This document shows, piece by piece, positions 11,201 to 19,760 of a stretch of DNA of 64,000 bases. The notes beneath the pieces are model-generated. The model was not told the DNA's origin. It did no database searches and saw nothing but the letters and a program-made list of their open reading frames with translations. This DNA is from Nematopogon swammerdamellus. Taxonomy: Eukaryota > Arthropoda > Insecta > Lepidoptera > Adelidae. The translations under genes were made by a program, and so were the position numbers. The stretch covers positions 19,582,048 through 19,646,047 of the forward strand of contig OX336350.1 of NCBI GenBank assembly GCA_946902875.1, written 5' to 3'. Each line of letters begins with the position of its first letter. The first letter of the stretch is position 1.

Positions 11201-14200
11201 ATACAGATTTGTAGACGATTAATAATTTGATTTTGTTATCAAGAACTATGAATTATTAGATAAGGAATAGAATAGAATAGAAATTCTTTATTGCACACAA
11301 AAACACAGAGATACACAAGACAGAAGATAACATACAGAAGAGGAATAGAAGCTAACAATAATTCACACAGAAACGAGAGAACAGTAGCGTGCAAAGGCGG
11401 ACTTATCACTTTAAGTGATTTCTTCCAGTCAACCTTTAAGGAATCTTATTATCATAATAATTATGATGTATGGTTTTTTTTTTATGGAAACTGACAAGGT
11501 TGGCTACTTCACCTACTTTATTATTTAGGTATTCTTTATTCATCATCACTGCACTCGGATTCGTCATATTTTAACATGTAACATTTTGCATTTTGGCAGT
11601 CCGATTATCACAGCGAAGAAGAACTGGCAAGAAACTTCGCTGCATACTTTTTTTTTACGTCCACATCCATGATGTCAGTCCATAACACCTTGGTGAACTT
11701 GGTAGAACTAGTCATGTCAGTGCTTCCCTTCGGTCGTGCCGGCTACACTGAATTGGACAGAAAACACGAACTATTTACATAGACCTTTCCACTGACCTTT
11801 CATTCGGTGCGGTGGTATTAATCCGGGCGGGTTAAACCCTACCACCTAGTAAGGTAAAAAAGGGAAGGGACCTACAGTTTTGCGTGGAATCCGAACCACG
11901 GCCTCCAACGGTCGAGCGGTCACCCATCCACGTACTGACTGCGCCCAGGTGTGCTAATGATCACGATCAACAGTCGACCGACAGCACCACTGAGCTACCG
12001 AGGCTAACAATATGTAGCAGTAAAGTATTTATATCAATATTATCTATCTATCTACAATAATATAGTAATTAAGTATCTATGTCTGTTCTTTTTTCTGCTC
12101 TAAGATAATTCTCGATATTGTCAGCCTCGATAGCTCAGTGGTGCAGACAGTTGGCTGTCGCTATTGATTGTTAAACAACGCTGGGCGGGGTCAGTTCTTG
12201 GATGGGTGACATCTCGACCGTTGGAGGCTGACCGTGGTTCAGATTCCACGTAGTAGGTCCCTTCCCTTCTTACCTTACTAGGTGGTAGGGTTCAACCCGC
12301 CCGGGTTGGTATCACCGCACTGATTGAGACGTCGGTCGAAACGGCTATGTAAATAGTTTGTGTTTTCCGTCCAGTTCAGTGTAGCTGGCACGACCGAAGG
12401 GAAGCACTGACATGGCACCTAGCTCACCCGGTGTTATGGGCTGACATTACGGATGTTGTAGGAGATGTAGCCAACTGTGTCAGTTAAAAAAAAAACAAAT
12501 TATAAATAAATAAATAAACAAAAAAAAATTCTTAATGCCTTCATGGCCTTCGCAACCCCCGCTTACGACCTAATGTCCATGGGCGTTGTTAGACACCTTA
12601 TGGCTCGACGCCACATGTTGCGCTTTCAATAAAAAAAAGAAGATAAATTCGAGATGTTGTTGTTGTTGTGGTTTGGGGTTGGCTCTAGGCCTGCAAACTA
12701 ATCCCGCTTGGTTGGGGACCTTCGTGCAAAACCCCGCAGTCTCCAGCTACCCCAGCCAGCCTATGTCTTCCATGAAAGCCACAAGTCGACCGGGGTGTCT
12801 GCAGGCCGCTTATCCCTTAGTCCTTTTACGACATGCACGGGGAGAGATGCAGTGGGACTATTCTTATTAAGTACCGACCCCACACAGTACTCTCAACGAC
12901 GATATTTAACCTTGAAAATGAAGGTTAAAATATCTCGCATTTTGATCAGTCTGCGTCAACAGAGCGTTGCACTCTCGTTTTGGCTGAGTTGGAATTTGGC
13001 CAAACGGGATGAAATGTAGAAAGGGACTTTTCTTTGTTCACAGGGAAGCATATTTATACATATCGTAGCGCGTTTCCTATCGGTCGCATTTGCCAGAAGT
13101 TTTTTATAGTAATCTTTGTTCGATTCCATTGTACATTGCCAAGTAGGATTTAAATGTAAGAATGGAAGCAAAGATTTAGCTGAAGGATTTAGCAAAAGGA
13201 TTTAGCTGTAAGAATGGAAGAACTTCACCTTATAATGTTATCATCAATATATGTACTAATAATAAATCTGTAAAGGATGGTCATGGAGTAAGGCGACATC
13301 AATTAATCACGTGAGCAATTTTTTTGGATTTTTTGAGTCTACGTCCTCTAATCACTAGTTTTCGCTTCGCGCTGCCGCCGCCGTACTGTAGAACTTTGCG
13401 CAAAGATATACAAACAAAGGTACGAAAGTCCAAAGAACGTCGCGGTCTCTCAAAAACTAAACACGCTCCAGCTCAAGCTGATAGATAAAAAAAAAACAAA
13501 AATAAAAAAAAAGATGATGTGAAATTGTTGTAGACCCTCTCCCCCTAGTGAGATTTGGTGAGATTTTGCCAGACCCCTCCCCCCCCCCCCTTTTTTGCTC
13601 ACGTGATTAATGGATGTCCCCTAAGTTACTTTGTTTTATGAGATACTGCGTTTGTAGACTCTACGTATGATACTAAAACTAAATTGACGGTTTTTAGAAA
13701 TATTTTCTGTATGTATATATGTTCCTCCATCACTATTAATCTGATCATCTGAATTTGATGAAACATAGTACAAGCCCATTTACCTATACGAGACACAGGA
13801 TAGGCTAAGTTAAGTTCAGTTCGCAATACTACTACAAAATGTGCAGACAGGGTGCTGTGTGGGTGCAGGGTGGACAAAATTAAGCTGAAATAAATAAATA
13901 AAATAAAATAATTGTCAATTGTGTTGGCAGGCCTCAGTATCTACGGTGAGCGGTTCGAGGATGAGAACTTCAAGCTGCGCCACTACGGCGCCGGCTGGCT
14001 GTCAATGGCGAACGCTGGCAAGGACACAAACGGCTCCCAGTTCTTCATCACCACCGCCAAGACGCCCTGGCTCGACGGCAGGCACGTTGTGTTCGGCAAG
14101 GTCCTCGAGGGAATGGTGGGTTTCAGCTTTTGGTTCTGTTTTAAGGGAAACAACAAAAAAAAACCTTGAAAATTGACCATACAGTCCGGAGTTACATTGT

Positions 14201-17200
14201 AGCGGAGTGCAAAAATATTCTTTGTATTTTTTTATGTAATCCGGTATGGCTTGTTGAGGCGGAGGAGCCAAAGCGCATGCTCCGACCAGCCAATATCACC
14301 TCTGAGAAGGTAGGTGCCATATCGGAGACTTTCCTGGATTGCTAGCTATACTGGACTAGAGGAGAACACAGCCGAGGCCGCTATGCGGCCATCTTACATA
14401 CAGTACGGTGGCACCAACCCAGCCGGCTACAATTTGAGCCTACCATCTAGTAAGGGGCAAGGGAAGGGACCTACAGTTTTACACCGGTTCGGAACAGTGA
14501 AGCGGCAGGTGTAGGTATGCACATAATTTTTTTCATCAGAAAAAACTCATTGTTACACGCCGACCGGATTCGAACCACGGACCTTTCGCATGAGAAGCCG
14601 ATGCCCAAACTAATCGGCCACCCGCCGCTTAAATGAAGTAGACCGCAATACGCGGCTGCGGAGCTTTGTGGACTATGTGGACAATGTTATACCACGTAGT
14701 GTGGTCTCACCAACCCTCACAAGGCTACGTACAATGTAAAATTCTTTCTCTTTCTGAGAGTCGTACCATCAATATTAATCACCTGTCATTAAAATTTTAC
14801 CCTCTTGGCTTCCCGATTACTATGCTTACACCCCTTGGCGTGAGAAATTCCAGAGTATCAAATAATATATAAAAATCTGTATAAAATTTACCCAAAGATG
14901 TAGTTAAATACAATGTTAAAAAATTTGTGTAAAAAGTATCAATGTCATAATATATGACTTATAATGTATAATATAATGACTTACGATCTGCCTTCTAAAA
15001 CAGCTAGTAAATAAAACTAACAAAACAAAGTATTTGTAGATTCGCAAAGCAAAGCAACAATAACGAAAAAAAAAAACCAAAGGTAACGAAAAGTAACTGG
15101 TTTTTCTGGTTATATTCCATCAGTGGCGGGGCAAGACCTAAATTTGATATGGGCAAGATATATTTTGCGAGGCCCTCTCTGGTGGCACTAGAGGATGGAT
15201 TTAATGGTTTTTTACTGTTGAAATGGTTTTCCGGTATACCAATCAAATCAAACATTTTTGTCAGCATACCTTTCGTCGATAAAAGTAAACACAATCAAAT
15301 TGCATTACTACAGGCTTCACTGCTTCTGTCCTGCTTTCCCATCTTGTGTCTGATAAAGCCTTTATAGTATGCTTTAGTTTGCCTTTGATTAAGTCTAAAC
15401 ATGTTTACTCGGGGTCTCTTTTAATAGATCTATCTAGCTGTATATTTTTCATGAATCAAAGCTGCATCAACTTTCGAGGCGCGAGGCCCCTCGGGCCGCG
15501 AGGCCGTGGGCGGTCGGCCACGTCACCCACGCCTTGCGCCGCCTCTGTATTCCATCATCCAAAGTCATTAGCAAAGGAATTGAGTCAAATTACATGTACG
15601 ATGGATGATACATACACATCCGATTCCCATTTGATTACGATCCATTAAGATCGAATCGATTAAGATCCGATGACATAATACATGCTTCAACGCTTGAATA
15701 AAAAAGCGGCCAAGTGCGTGTCGGGCCACGCGCAGTGTAGGGTTCCGTAGTTGCAGAACCCTATCAAAATAAATTATTTGATTATTTGTATAATTTTGTA
15801 GGGGAAATAAATGAATGTTAATTTTAAAAAGTTCTTCAACAGTGAAATGATGGCTGTCATCCGTACATTTTATAAGGTACTGTGTGGGGTCGGTACTTAA
15901 TAAGAATAGTCCCACTGCATCTCTCTCCGTGCATGTCGTAAAAGGCGACTAAGGGATAGACAGACACCCCGGTCGACTTGTGGCTTCCATGGAAGACATA
16001 GGTTGGCTGGGGTAGCTGGAGACTGCGGGGTTTTGCACAAAGGTCCCCAACCAAGCGGGATTAGTTTGCAGGCCTAGAGCCAACCCCAAACCAAAACAAC
16101 AGCAACATTTTATAAGTTGGTCAACTACGACTATTACTCGTCAACCTATACAGCCTACTTAGCTGTGATAGTTTTCCTTTTAATTTCGATATATATATAC
16201 TACAGCTGTGAATTTTTTCACATATCTAACAACAACCGTTTAGCTGGCAGGGGTTGGGGACACTTGACTCTAACAAAAATTAGCACTTAAAAGCTGCTTA
16301 CCTAATAATTCGCAAAGGGATCCCTAAATCGAAAAATGTTTTTTACAAACCCGCAATATTTTCCAAAGAATTATCCAACGACATCCCACATGATGGGATA
16401 GACGTGAAAAAAAAAATTCATCCCCACTTTAGGTGTAGGGGAGGTACCCTTAAAAAATTATTTCAAAATTTTTATTTTACCACTTTGTCCATACCAACTT
16501 ACAACTTTTTAGTACTAAGGGTCTCTGAGCTAAGCCGCGAACAGACGGACAGACAGACAGACGGACGGACATGGCGAAACTATAAGGGTTCCTTGTTGAC
16601 TACGGAACCCTAAAAAGTAAGGTACATACATAAAACACAGTACAATAAATTTGTCACAGTCATCATGAAAAAAACTGCAACATTTACCCTGGCTACAAAT
16701 TAATTTGTTATTAATAGTACGCTAAGGGGGGGTTCTGTATCATATAGGGAGTAAAACCTATATAATTTTTTTTTGGACCTTGGGCTTTTTTTAAATGTAA
16801 AATATTTTTTTATGTCTTATTATAAAAAAATAGGTGGTTGATTTTTATAGCCTAATCAATTCAGTTTCATAACAGTAACAAAAAAGTCTGCATTACTATT
16901 ATGACGTAACACGACGTGTAACTTGGTAAAAAAAAATCAAATTCTTTCTATTCCATAATAATAAAACTAAAATTGTGGTTTTTCACAATTTCTGAAAGAA
17001 AGAGATCTGTGTGTTGGAAGACTTTTTTGTTCCTGGCATGAAACTAAAACGATTAAGAGATTTTTTTTTTTACATTTTACAGAAAAATTTTTTCGCAAAA
17101 AAAAAATCTTTGTTCTTCAAAAGTGATCTATTTCCAATACAGAACCCCCCCTTAGCGTACTATTAACTAATTTTGAAAGACCTTGTATGTATACTTTATA

Positions 17201-17461
17201 GGTAAAAGTCACTAGGTTTTTTGTCGCCGATAAGCGGCTGTGCATAAAATGTAATAATTATTCTAGTTTGTCGCCCATAAAACGTTTTTATGACTTGTTT
17301 GCGTTTAACAACATAGTTTTATGTTATAGGACGTTGTGCGCACGATTGAGAAGTTGAAAACCGGTGCCAACGACCGTCCGGACAAAGAGGTCCTGATCGC
17401 AGACAGCAGCGCCGAGCTGGTGGACCAGCCGTTCAGCGTGACCAAGGAGAGCGCCCAATAA
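2152..17461 (+). CDS. Cyclophilin B-like ER peptidyl-prolyl isomerase (four exons)
   Basis: Joined exons 2152-2244, 9758-9968, 13931-14115 and 17330-17461 give 206 residues. Peptidyl-prolyl cis-trans isomerases catalyse proline isomerisation, and this subtype acts in the secretory pathway. The first ~19 residues are a hydrophobic signal peptide ([19 protein letters not shown]). The cyclophilin core follows, with FHRVI (catalytic Arg), [16 protein letters not shown] and [12 protein letters not shown], the Trp of which is the cyclosporin-contact residue in the family. The C terminus has the TKE seen near the end of cyclophilin B, here extended by Ser-Ala-Gln. Every junction has GT/AG and the phases agree. 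Length fits cyclophilin B (about 205-215). The residue before SIYGE is Leu where Lys or Arg is usual. Intron 1 (7.5 kb) holds the antisense Tdp1 gene. Confidence 0.93.
2598..2790 (-). repeat. SINE-A fragment
   Basis: Headless body fragment of the family seen in full at 9990-10386 (shared GAGGGCCAGAGCACATGCTCC and CAGCCAATATCACCTCC). It lies in cyclophilin intron 1. Confidence 0.65.
2935..3170 (-). repeat. SINE-B fragment, partly A-like at its 5' side
   Basis: Starts with the reverse of the SINE-B 3' end (TTTATGGAAACTGACACGG) and runs through the body. From about 3110 (TAGTAAGGAGCAAGGGAAGG) the sequence continues as SINE-A (CACCGGTTCCG), so this copy joins B and A through their common core. 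Confidence 0.6.
3480..3590 (-). repeat. SINE-C, 3' part, split by later insertions
   Basis: TACATACATACATA, then GTGTTGTGCTGCAAGA and CTGTAATTT, match the 3' half of SINE-C at 34912-35235. The rest of the same copy resumes at about 4717, on the far side of a Tc1-like element and about 120 bp of unassigned sequence. Confidence 0.55.
3714..4712 (+). mobile_element. Tc1/mariner-superfamily element, internally deleted
   Basis: A 999-bp element with imperfect inverted ends of about 40 bp (left CCCTAGCAAATCATTTAGAC, right reverse TCCTACCAAATCATTTAGAC) flanked by TA at 3712-3713 and 4713-4714. It carries only the 3' part of a DDE transposase frame. Inserted inside a SINE-C copy, itself in cyclophilin intron 1. 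Confidence 0.85.
3859..4353 (+). pseudogene. Truncated IS630/Tc1/mariner-type DDE transposase
   Basis: The frame gives about 165 recognisable residues. It contains [20 protein letters not shown] and then [17 protein letters not shown], the conserved end of the DDE core (last acidic residue in NPIE), followed by a charged, glutamate-rich tail. Everything before this, including the DNA-binding domain and at least the first catalytic Asp, is missing, replaced by an unrelated GC-rich 5' stretch. An upstream ATG at 3736 opens the frame but its first 40 residues do not look like transposase. Non-functional. Confidence 0.75.
4717..4850 (-). repeat. SINE-C, 5' part of the split copy
   Basis: CACACAACACTGACCACG, AAATTATTAGGACAAGAT, CAAGCAGCAAGTAAGCACGA and GCATGACTCCGTGAAAG align in order with SINE-C at 34912-35235, continuing the part left of the Tc1-like element. 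Confidence 0.55.
4957..6363 (-). CDS. Tdp1: Tyrosyl-DNA phosphodiesterase 1, intronless
   Basis: 468 residues in one exon. Tdp1 hydrolyses the 3' phosphotyrosyl bond left by trapped topoisomerase I (nuclear DNA repair; phospholipase D superfamily). Both HKD signatures are present: [10 protein letters not shown] (His140, Lys142) with [17 protein letters not shown] after it, and [10 protein letters not shown] (His369, Lys371) with [12 protein letters not shown] (Asn392). The C terminus [12 protein letters not shown] resembles the family end. The N terminus is shorter than in vertebrate Tdp1 (about 600 residues), lacking most of the disordered leader. The ATG at 6363 is preferred; the frame extends four codons further up to a GTG only. 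The gene lies wholly inside cyclophilin B intron 1, antisense to it. No canonical polyadenylation signal was found just downstream. Confidence 0.95.
   Translation of the reverse strand: MASNTSTTDSEQPIVEPTEKRKDFPKVILPKGQMAKKHERASPYYIFYTTITAEIETHTQENSITFQELLDSSLGELENSLQITFLLEIDWLLDHYNLAGYGEKKLTILYGYESDLQTIDQNPNVDAHMVSTATEFGIQHTKMMLLCYEDGSLRVVISTANLCFEDWDNITQGLWLSPPCPALPNSAMSYAGESPTGFKKSLLNYLNVYKERCLWYYINRVRRCDFSNINVFLVASVPGECRDTSWGMSRVSELLSQHCEIPVLNRHEWDLIVQSSSVGNYGKEPSFWFTGKFLWRFCRVQNDSAEDRAADAELKFIYPSLESVQRAHGEMRKCKLPYEAATHARQPWLNGFLHEWKAQSSKRDKGLPHIKTYMRASPDYKMAAYYLLTSANFSKGAWGTYDRGKPTLRIANYEAGVLFLPRFVLNQDFFPLDKDAKDALQVIYDLPPTRYTSTTVPWVMDYLDDETD
6364..7011. other. AT-rich intronic sequence upstream of Tdp1
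   Basis: Presumed Tdp1 promoter region (antisense) within cyclophilin intron 1. I see no clear TATA box, coding exon or recognisable transposon here. Confidence 0.3.
7012..7325 (+). repeat. SINE-B with complete tRNA/5S composite head
   Basis: Starts CAGCCTCGGTAGCCCAGTGG (tRNA A-box-like). A 5S rRNA-like segment at about 7061-7108 contains GGTGCGGTCAGT and GGATGGGTGACCGC, followed by a B-box-like GTGGTTCGGATTT at 7131-7141. The body then runs through CCTTACTAGGCGGTAGGG. The copy is interrupted at about 7326 and its 3' end resumes at 7617. Confidence 0.8.
7326..7616. repeat. Family G repeat inserted in SINE-B
   Basis: About 290 bp starting CACAGATTACTTGATAGTTA. A second copy lies at 41487-41760 (ATTACTTCGTAACAGATAAA-type words shared). 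It separates the body of SINE-B from its 3' end, so it inserted later. Class unknown. Confidence 0.6.
7617..7690 (+). repeat. SINE-B 3' end
   Basis: GATGGGCTGACATCACGG through AGCCAACCGTGTCAGTTTCC and a short A tract: the tail of the copy that begins at 7012. Confidence 0.75.
7942..8427. mobile_element. Non-autonomous hAT element
   Basis: 486 bp with terminal inverted repeats CAGCGGTTCTCAA / TTGAGAACCCCTG and an exact 8-bp target-site duplication TACTATAG (7934-7941 and 8428-8435), the hAT signature. Subterminal GGTACGC words recur near both ends. No transposase remains. The same family is at 30600-32782. Confidence 0.9.
8436..9654. other. AT-rich intron 1 sequence
   Basis: No gene seen. 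At about 9430-9650 there is a repeat-like stretch ending in TTAACACCCCTCTTTTTTCG and GTCGGGGGTTAAAA. It looks transposon-derived, but no termini were defined. Confidence 0.3.
9655..9750. repeat. ACAATGTTTAAA minisatellite at an intron 3' end
   Basis: Six to seven imperfect copies of an about 14-bp unit (ACAATGTTTAAA) run up to the cyclophilin exon 2 acceptor (CACCAG|GTG at 9757/9758). The usual pyrimidine tract is therefore replaced by AT-rich repeat sequence. Confidence 0.75.
9758..9968 (+). CDS. Cyclophilin B exon 2
   Basis: Encodes [10 protein letters not shown] through [11 protein letters not shown], including the catalytic FHRVI. The acceptor CACCAG and donor GGAG|GTAAGT are good; the exon ends in phase 1. 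The genomic run-on at the donor would read GKSI, matching the usual family sequence by coincidence with the GTAAGT donor, and then becomes non-coding. Confidence 0.92.
9990..10386 (-). repeat. SINE-A, full length with tRNA-like head
   Basis: Read on the minus strand it starts with a Ser/Leu-type tRNA-like head: A box TGGCCGAGTGG and B box GGTTCGAATCC (about 10383 to 10306). The body contains ACCTAGTAAGG-type core words, and the end is a T/A-rich tail near 9990. Inserted just downstream of cyclophilin exon 2. Confidence 0.8.
10770..11268 (+). repeat. 290-bp tandem segmental duplication
   Basis: GCAAGAGATAAGTGGAAATA begins near 10770 and again near 11060, and about 200 bp following are nearly identical. 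Each copy has the hairpin words AATTAAAGCAGC and GCTGCTTTAATT. The second copy is interrupted by a LINE tail at 11269-11437. Confidence 0.75.
11269..11437 (-). mobile_element. 5'-truncated LINE 3' end (AATAG-tailed family)
   Basis: Reverse orientation 3' fragment: an (AATAG)n tail, CTTTATTGCACAC, and GCAAAGGCGGACTTATCAC. The target-site duplication AAGGAAT is at 11262-11268 and 11438-11444. Related fragments occur at 23536, 35230, 35620, 35818 and 53755. Confidence 0.75.
11438..11649. other. Remainder of duplicated unit and a SINE-B tail fragment
   Basis: Resumes the 290-bp duplication, then a SINE-B 3' fragment (TTTATGGAAACTGACAAGG at about 11475-11515), then unassigned AT-rich sequence. 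Confidence 0.4.
11650..12008 (-). repeat. SINE-B with composite head
   Basis: Reverse-oriented copy retaining the whole head. On the minus strand, CGGTAGCTCAGTGGTGC is followed by a 5S-like stretch (complement of about 11917-11962) containing GGGCGCAGTCAGTACGTGG and ATGGGTGACCGC, then the B-box-like GTGGTTCGGATTCCACG. This is the copy whose 5S-like part is closest to 5S rRNA. It faces the copy at 12119 head to head. Confidence 0.82.
12119..12487 (+). repeat. SINE-B, full length
   Basis: A box TAGCTCAGTGG at 12131-12141, 5S-like segment 12167-12210 (TTAAACAACGCTGGGCGGGG then TTGGATGGGTGAC), B-box-like GGTTCAGATTC at 12236-12246, body, and 3' end GCCAACTGTGTCAGTTAAAA. About 370 bp long, a complete element. 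Confidence 0.85.
12655..12895 (-). repeat. SINE-D with shared head
   Basis: Begins on the plus strand with (TTG)n and GGTTTGGGGTTGGCTC (the reverse of the 3' end), then GTCTCCAGCTACCCCAGCC. It ends with the shared head (CTTTTACGACATGCACGGGG, GTACCGACCCCACAC). Confidence 0.75.
12896..13621. other. AT-rich intron 2 sequence
   Basis: No gene recognised. Contains A/T and C homopolymer stretches near 13490-13590 flanked by CACGTGA-like words (about 13307 and 13600), suggestive of an old MITE with termini I cannot define. Confidence 0.3.
13622..13840. repeat. Dispersed repeat shared with 17657-17830
   Basis: AGTTACTTTGTTTTATGAGA, TTCTGTATGTATATATGTTC and GATGAAACATAGTACAAGC recur in the same order at 17657-17830. 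Class not determined. Confidence 0.5.
13931..14115 (+). CDS. Cyclophilin B exon 3
   Basis: Encodes [16 protein letters not shown] to [10 protein letters not shown], with NGSQFFIT and the WLDGRH tryptophan. Acceptor TTGGCAG|GC continues phase 1, and the donor ATG|GTGGGT ends in phase 0. Confidence 0.92.
14232..14633 (-). repeat. SINE-A, full length
   Basis: Same structure as 9990-10386, with the tRNA-like head at about 14557-14632. A second near-complete insertion in the same gene and orientation, also placed just downstream of an exon. Confidence 0.8.
15121..15547. mobile_element. Non-autonomous hAT element (GGCGGGGCAAG family)
   Basis: 427 bp with short inverted ends CAGTGGCGGGGCAAG / CCTTGCGCCGCCTCTG and an exact 8-bp target-site duplication TATTCCAT at 15113-15120 and 15548-15555. 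No transposase frame seen. Confidence 0.85.
15695..16614. repeat. Lepidopteran-type repeat ending GGAACCCTAAAAA, with a SINE-D inside
   Basis: Begins AAGCGGCCAAGTGCGTGTCG and GGGTTCCGTAGTTGC and ends with (GACG)n and CTACGGAACCCTAAAAA. Such GCGGCCAAGTGCG repeats are widespread in moths and butterflies. The copy is split by a SINE-D at 15877-16104. Confidence 0.65.
15877..16104 (+). repeat. SINE-D, complete, with target-site duplication
   Basis: 228 bp with the 12-bp target-site duplication ACATTTTATAAG (15865-15876 and 16105-16116). Shared head first (GTGGGGTCGGTACTTAATAA to GTCGTAAAAGGCGAC), D body (GACACCCCGGTCGACTTG, GGTTGGCTGGGGTAGC), and a (CAA)-rich 3' tail. This copy defines the family ends. 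Confidence 0.82.
16698..17189. mobile_element. MITE with long inverted ends (GTACGCTAAGGG family)
   Basis: TAATAGTACGCTAAGGGGGG and TTCTGTAT on the left (16712-16740) match the reverse of 17137-17165 almost perfectly; AT-rich interior. The right end GAAAGACCTT also occurs at the element 29719-29975. Exact ends and target-site duplication not resolved. Confidence 0.65.
17330..17461 (+). CDS. Cyclophilin B exon 4 (C terminus)
   Basis: Encodes [20 protein letters not shown] and the remaining 23 residues to KESAQ and TAA. Acceptor TTATAG|GAC in phase 0. Confidence 0.92.
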   Translation, partial: DVVRTIEKLKTGANDRPDKEVLIADSSAELVDQPFSVTKESAQ

Positions 17462-17545
17462 CAATACTCTGCAGTAGAAATAAGTTAAAAACAGTACAGG
17501 TCACAAGCATTTACTTTTTTTTTTCAGAGCTCAAGCGTTTCTTTT

Positions 17546-17551
17546 AATAAA
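17546..17551 (+). terminator. Cyclophilin B polyadenylation signal
   Basis: AATAAA 85 bp after the stop codon, followed by T-rich sequence. No competing canonical hexamer is closer. Confidence 0.65.
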
Positions 17552-17656
17552 TAAATTCTATTAAAGTATTAATGTGTTTTAATTTTAGAATCATCATCAA
17601 TACTAATAATAATCTCATAAAACAAAGTAACTTACTCCATGACCATTCCGGTCATG

Positions 17657-17830
17657 GAGTAAGTTACTTTGTTTTATGAGATACTACATTTGTAGACATT
17701 TTAGAAATCTCTTCTGTATGTATGTTCCTCCATAACTATTAAACCGATCATCTGAATTCGATGAAACTTAGTACAAGCACATTTAGCTTTACGACACACA
17801 GCATAGGCATAATACAATTCAGTTCCGGTT
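17657..17830. repeat. Dispersed repeat shared with 13622-13840
   Basis: Second copy of the repeat beginning AGTTACTTTGTTTTATGAGA. It is preceded by the small palindrome CATGACCATTCCGGTCATG at about 17639. Confidence 0.5.
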
Positions 17831-18269
17831 ACGCTAAGATGTGGTCCTCATACAAATGGAATAATTGTTCGATATGAAAAAGTATTGAACAAAACTTAAA
17901 AAGCAATAGTGGTCTACATTGGTGATGTATGAAAGTGAAACTATGATATATATGTCGGAGAATTCAAGAAAGGGAAATATTCACGACTCAGCATGGGTTG
18001 GCCAACTACGGGAGTATTTAATATAGTGTGACACTCAGCCAGTCAGTCAGTGGTTTGTTTTGGATATATATCATTTCATTCTGTCTAGAGCAGCCTGGGA
18101 TTGCCACAGCGTGCATACTGACAAGGGCCAACGACTATAAGGAAAACTCTTCAATATCCAAAAGCAGCGGTAGGATCTGCTCAAAACCCTCCGAAGTCTT
18201 ACTTCGCGTTATCTACTGCTAACAGAAAACTATTTTTGTGACGGCGGTGTTAAGCTAAGCGCAAACTGC

Positions 18270-19086
18270 GGCGATCAAGGCGACGTGTGACCAGATTCAG
18301 TATTTTAATACTTTTTCAGTATATTTTGACTACTTTTTTGACCATCAGTATTTTTATAGGTATATTACTTAAAGTTAGTATTTTTTGGTATATTTACAAT
18401 AAAATTACATTTTCATGGTGGTAAAACTGGACGCAATCGTCCCCACGAACTTTGCTTCTATCTTCTGCGGCGAACATCGGCATTATGGGAGGGAATTTCC
18501 CGAAAATTGTTTTACTTTGTGTGGTATAGAGCAACACAGGTAGGTTCCCGATCCTTTGTTATCGATTATATAGATTATAGAGCCCTAAAACTTGATCGCA
18601 AAGTAAGTCGTTTGTTACAATCCTCAAGTACTGGCTCACCCACCCCTTTCTTGTGAGCAATTTTGGGTGGAAGTTGGAAAAATTTCTAGCAGTTATGGAT
18701 GGCACTTTTAAATATAAAAATAAAGCTAGTTTAATAAATCTTTGTTATGTATACCCGCGTCGAATGCTGCATGCGAACGCATATTCTCGCAGATAAATTT
18801 AATAAAAACCGAGCAAAGAAACAGATTTAACAATAAAAATGTATCAGCAGTTTTAAAAACAGCAAGGGAAGATGAAGGATGGTGTTGAATAAATTTTAAT
18901 CCTTCGAAAATAATGTTGAAGTGAAATTCGAACATTTATGATGATGATGAATAAAACGAAAAATGATTTATGAAAATCGGTATTTTTATTGGTATATTTG
19001 ACCTGTCGTAGAAAGTATATTTTAGTATTTTTTCAAGGTGGCAACGGTATTTTCGTAAAATTTAATCTGGTCACACTGGGCGATCA
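18270..19086 (+). mobile_element. Decayed hAT element
   Basis: Both edges have GTGTGACCAGATT-type inverted ends, and the octamer GGCGATCA lies at 18270-18277 and 19079-19086 as a candidate 8-bp target-site duplication (the left one is offset from the inverted repeat by several bases). It encloses a hAT transposase C-terminal remnant. Confidence 0.6.
18629..18888 (+). pseudogene. hAT transposase C-terminal (dimerisation) domain, frameshifted
   Basis: One frame reads YWLTHPFLVSNFGWK through INLCYVYPR. After a one-base frame change near 18756 a second frame reads SNAACERIFSQINLIKTEQR and ends EGWC at a TGA (18886-18888). SNAACERIFS is the hallmark of the hAT C-terminal domain. The rest of the transposase is absent. 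Confidence 0.75.
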
Positions 19087-19760
19087 CGGCGGTGGCGGTG
19101 GCGGTGGCGATCAGATAGGTTATATGCAATTGTGTGTGCAGGCGCACACTGGCGCGGGCGATCGCTGCACGCGTGCGGTCAGTGCGCGGTCCGATCGCGG
19201 CGGTGGCGGCGGTGGCGATCAGATCGCGCCTGCAGCATCTGATCGCGTGATAATCATAGGAACTAACGAAAGGATGGAGGAAATAATTATAAACGAGGTC
19301 TACAATCACTCAATTCTATACAATACTGCTCACGCGGAATAAAAAAAAAGTAAAAGAAAAGTAAAAAAAAGTAAAAAATAAAAAAAAAGTTCAATTTAGG
19401 AGTAACAAAAGTTAAATTTCTTCAATTTTGTAGTTAAAAGTACGAAAACTACGAAATTATGCAACCACCGCCGTCGAACCTGAACGCTCTGATCTGCGCG
19501 ACTATTGAACGCCACCGCCACCATAAGAAAATCAACAAATAGCGACATGTCGAAGCAGTCGTGGGGAATATATTATACAGCAGGCAACATATTATATTAT
19601 AAATTTACAGCATTTATAACGTTAGAAATATTCCACCACATCTGCTGTTTGCTGTAATGCTGTTTGCCATTTATCTCGTACGTACCGCCATCTAGTTGAT
19701 ATAATAAAAATTATTTGTTGTAGCCTGTAGGTATTTGAAGCTGTCGCTCGATAGAGGGCA
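19087..19760. other. GGTGGC-rich low-complexity stretch and AT-rich sequence
   Basis: Bases 19087-19240 hold runs of GGCGGTGGC and GCGATC words. The open frames here come from these repeats. No gene seen. Confidence 0.35.

Noticed and set aside
19022..19342. Glycine-rich open frame of about 117 codons
   Set aside because: Arises from GGTGGC runs; no start context or family.
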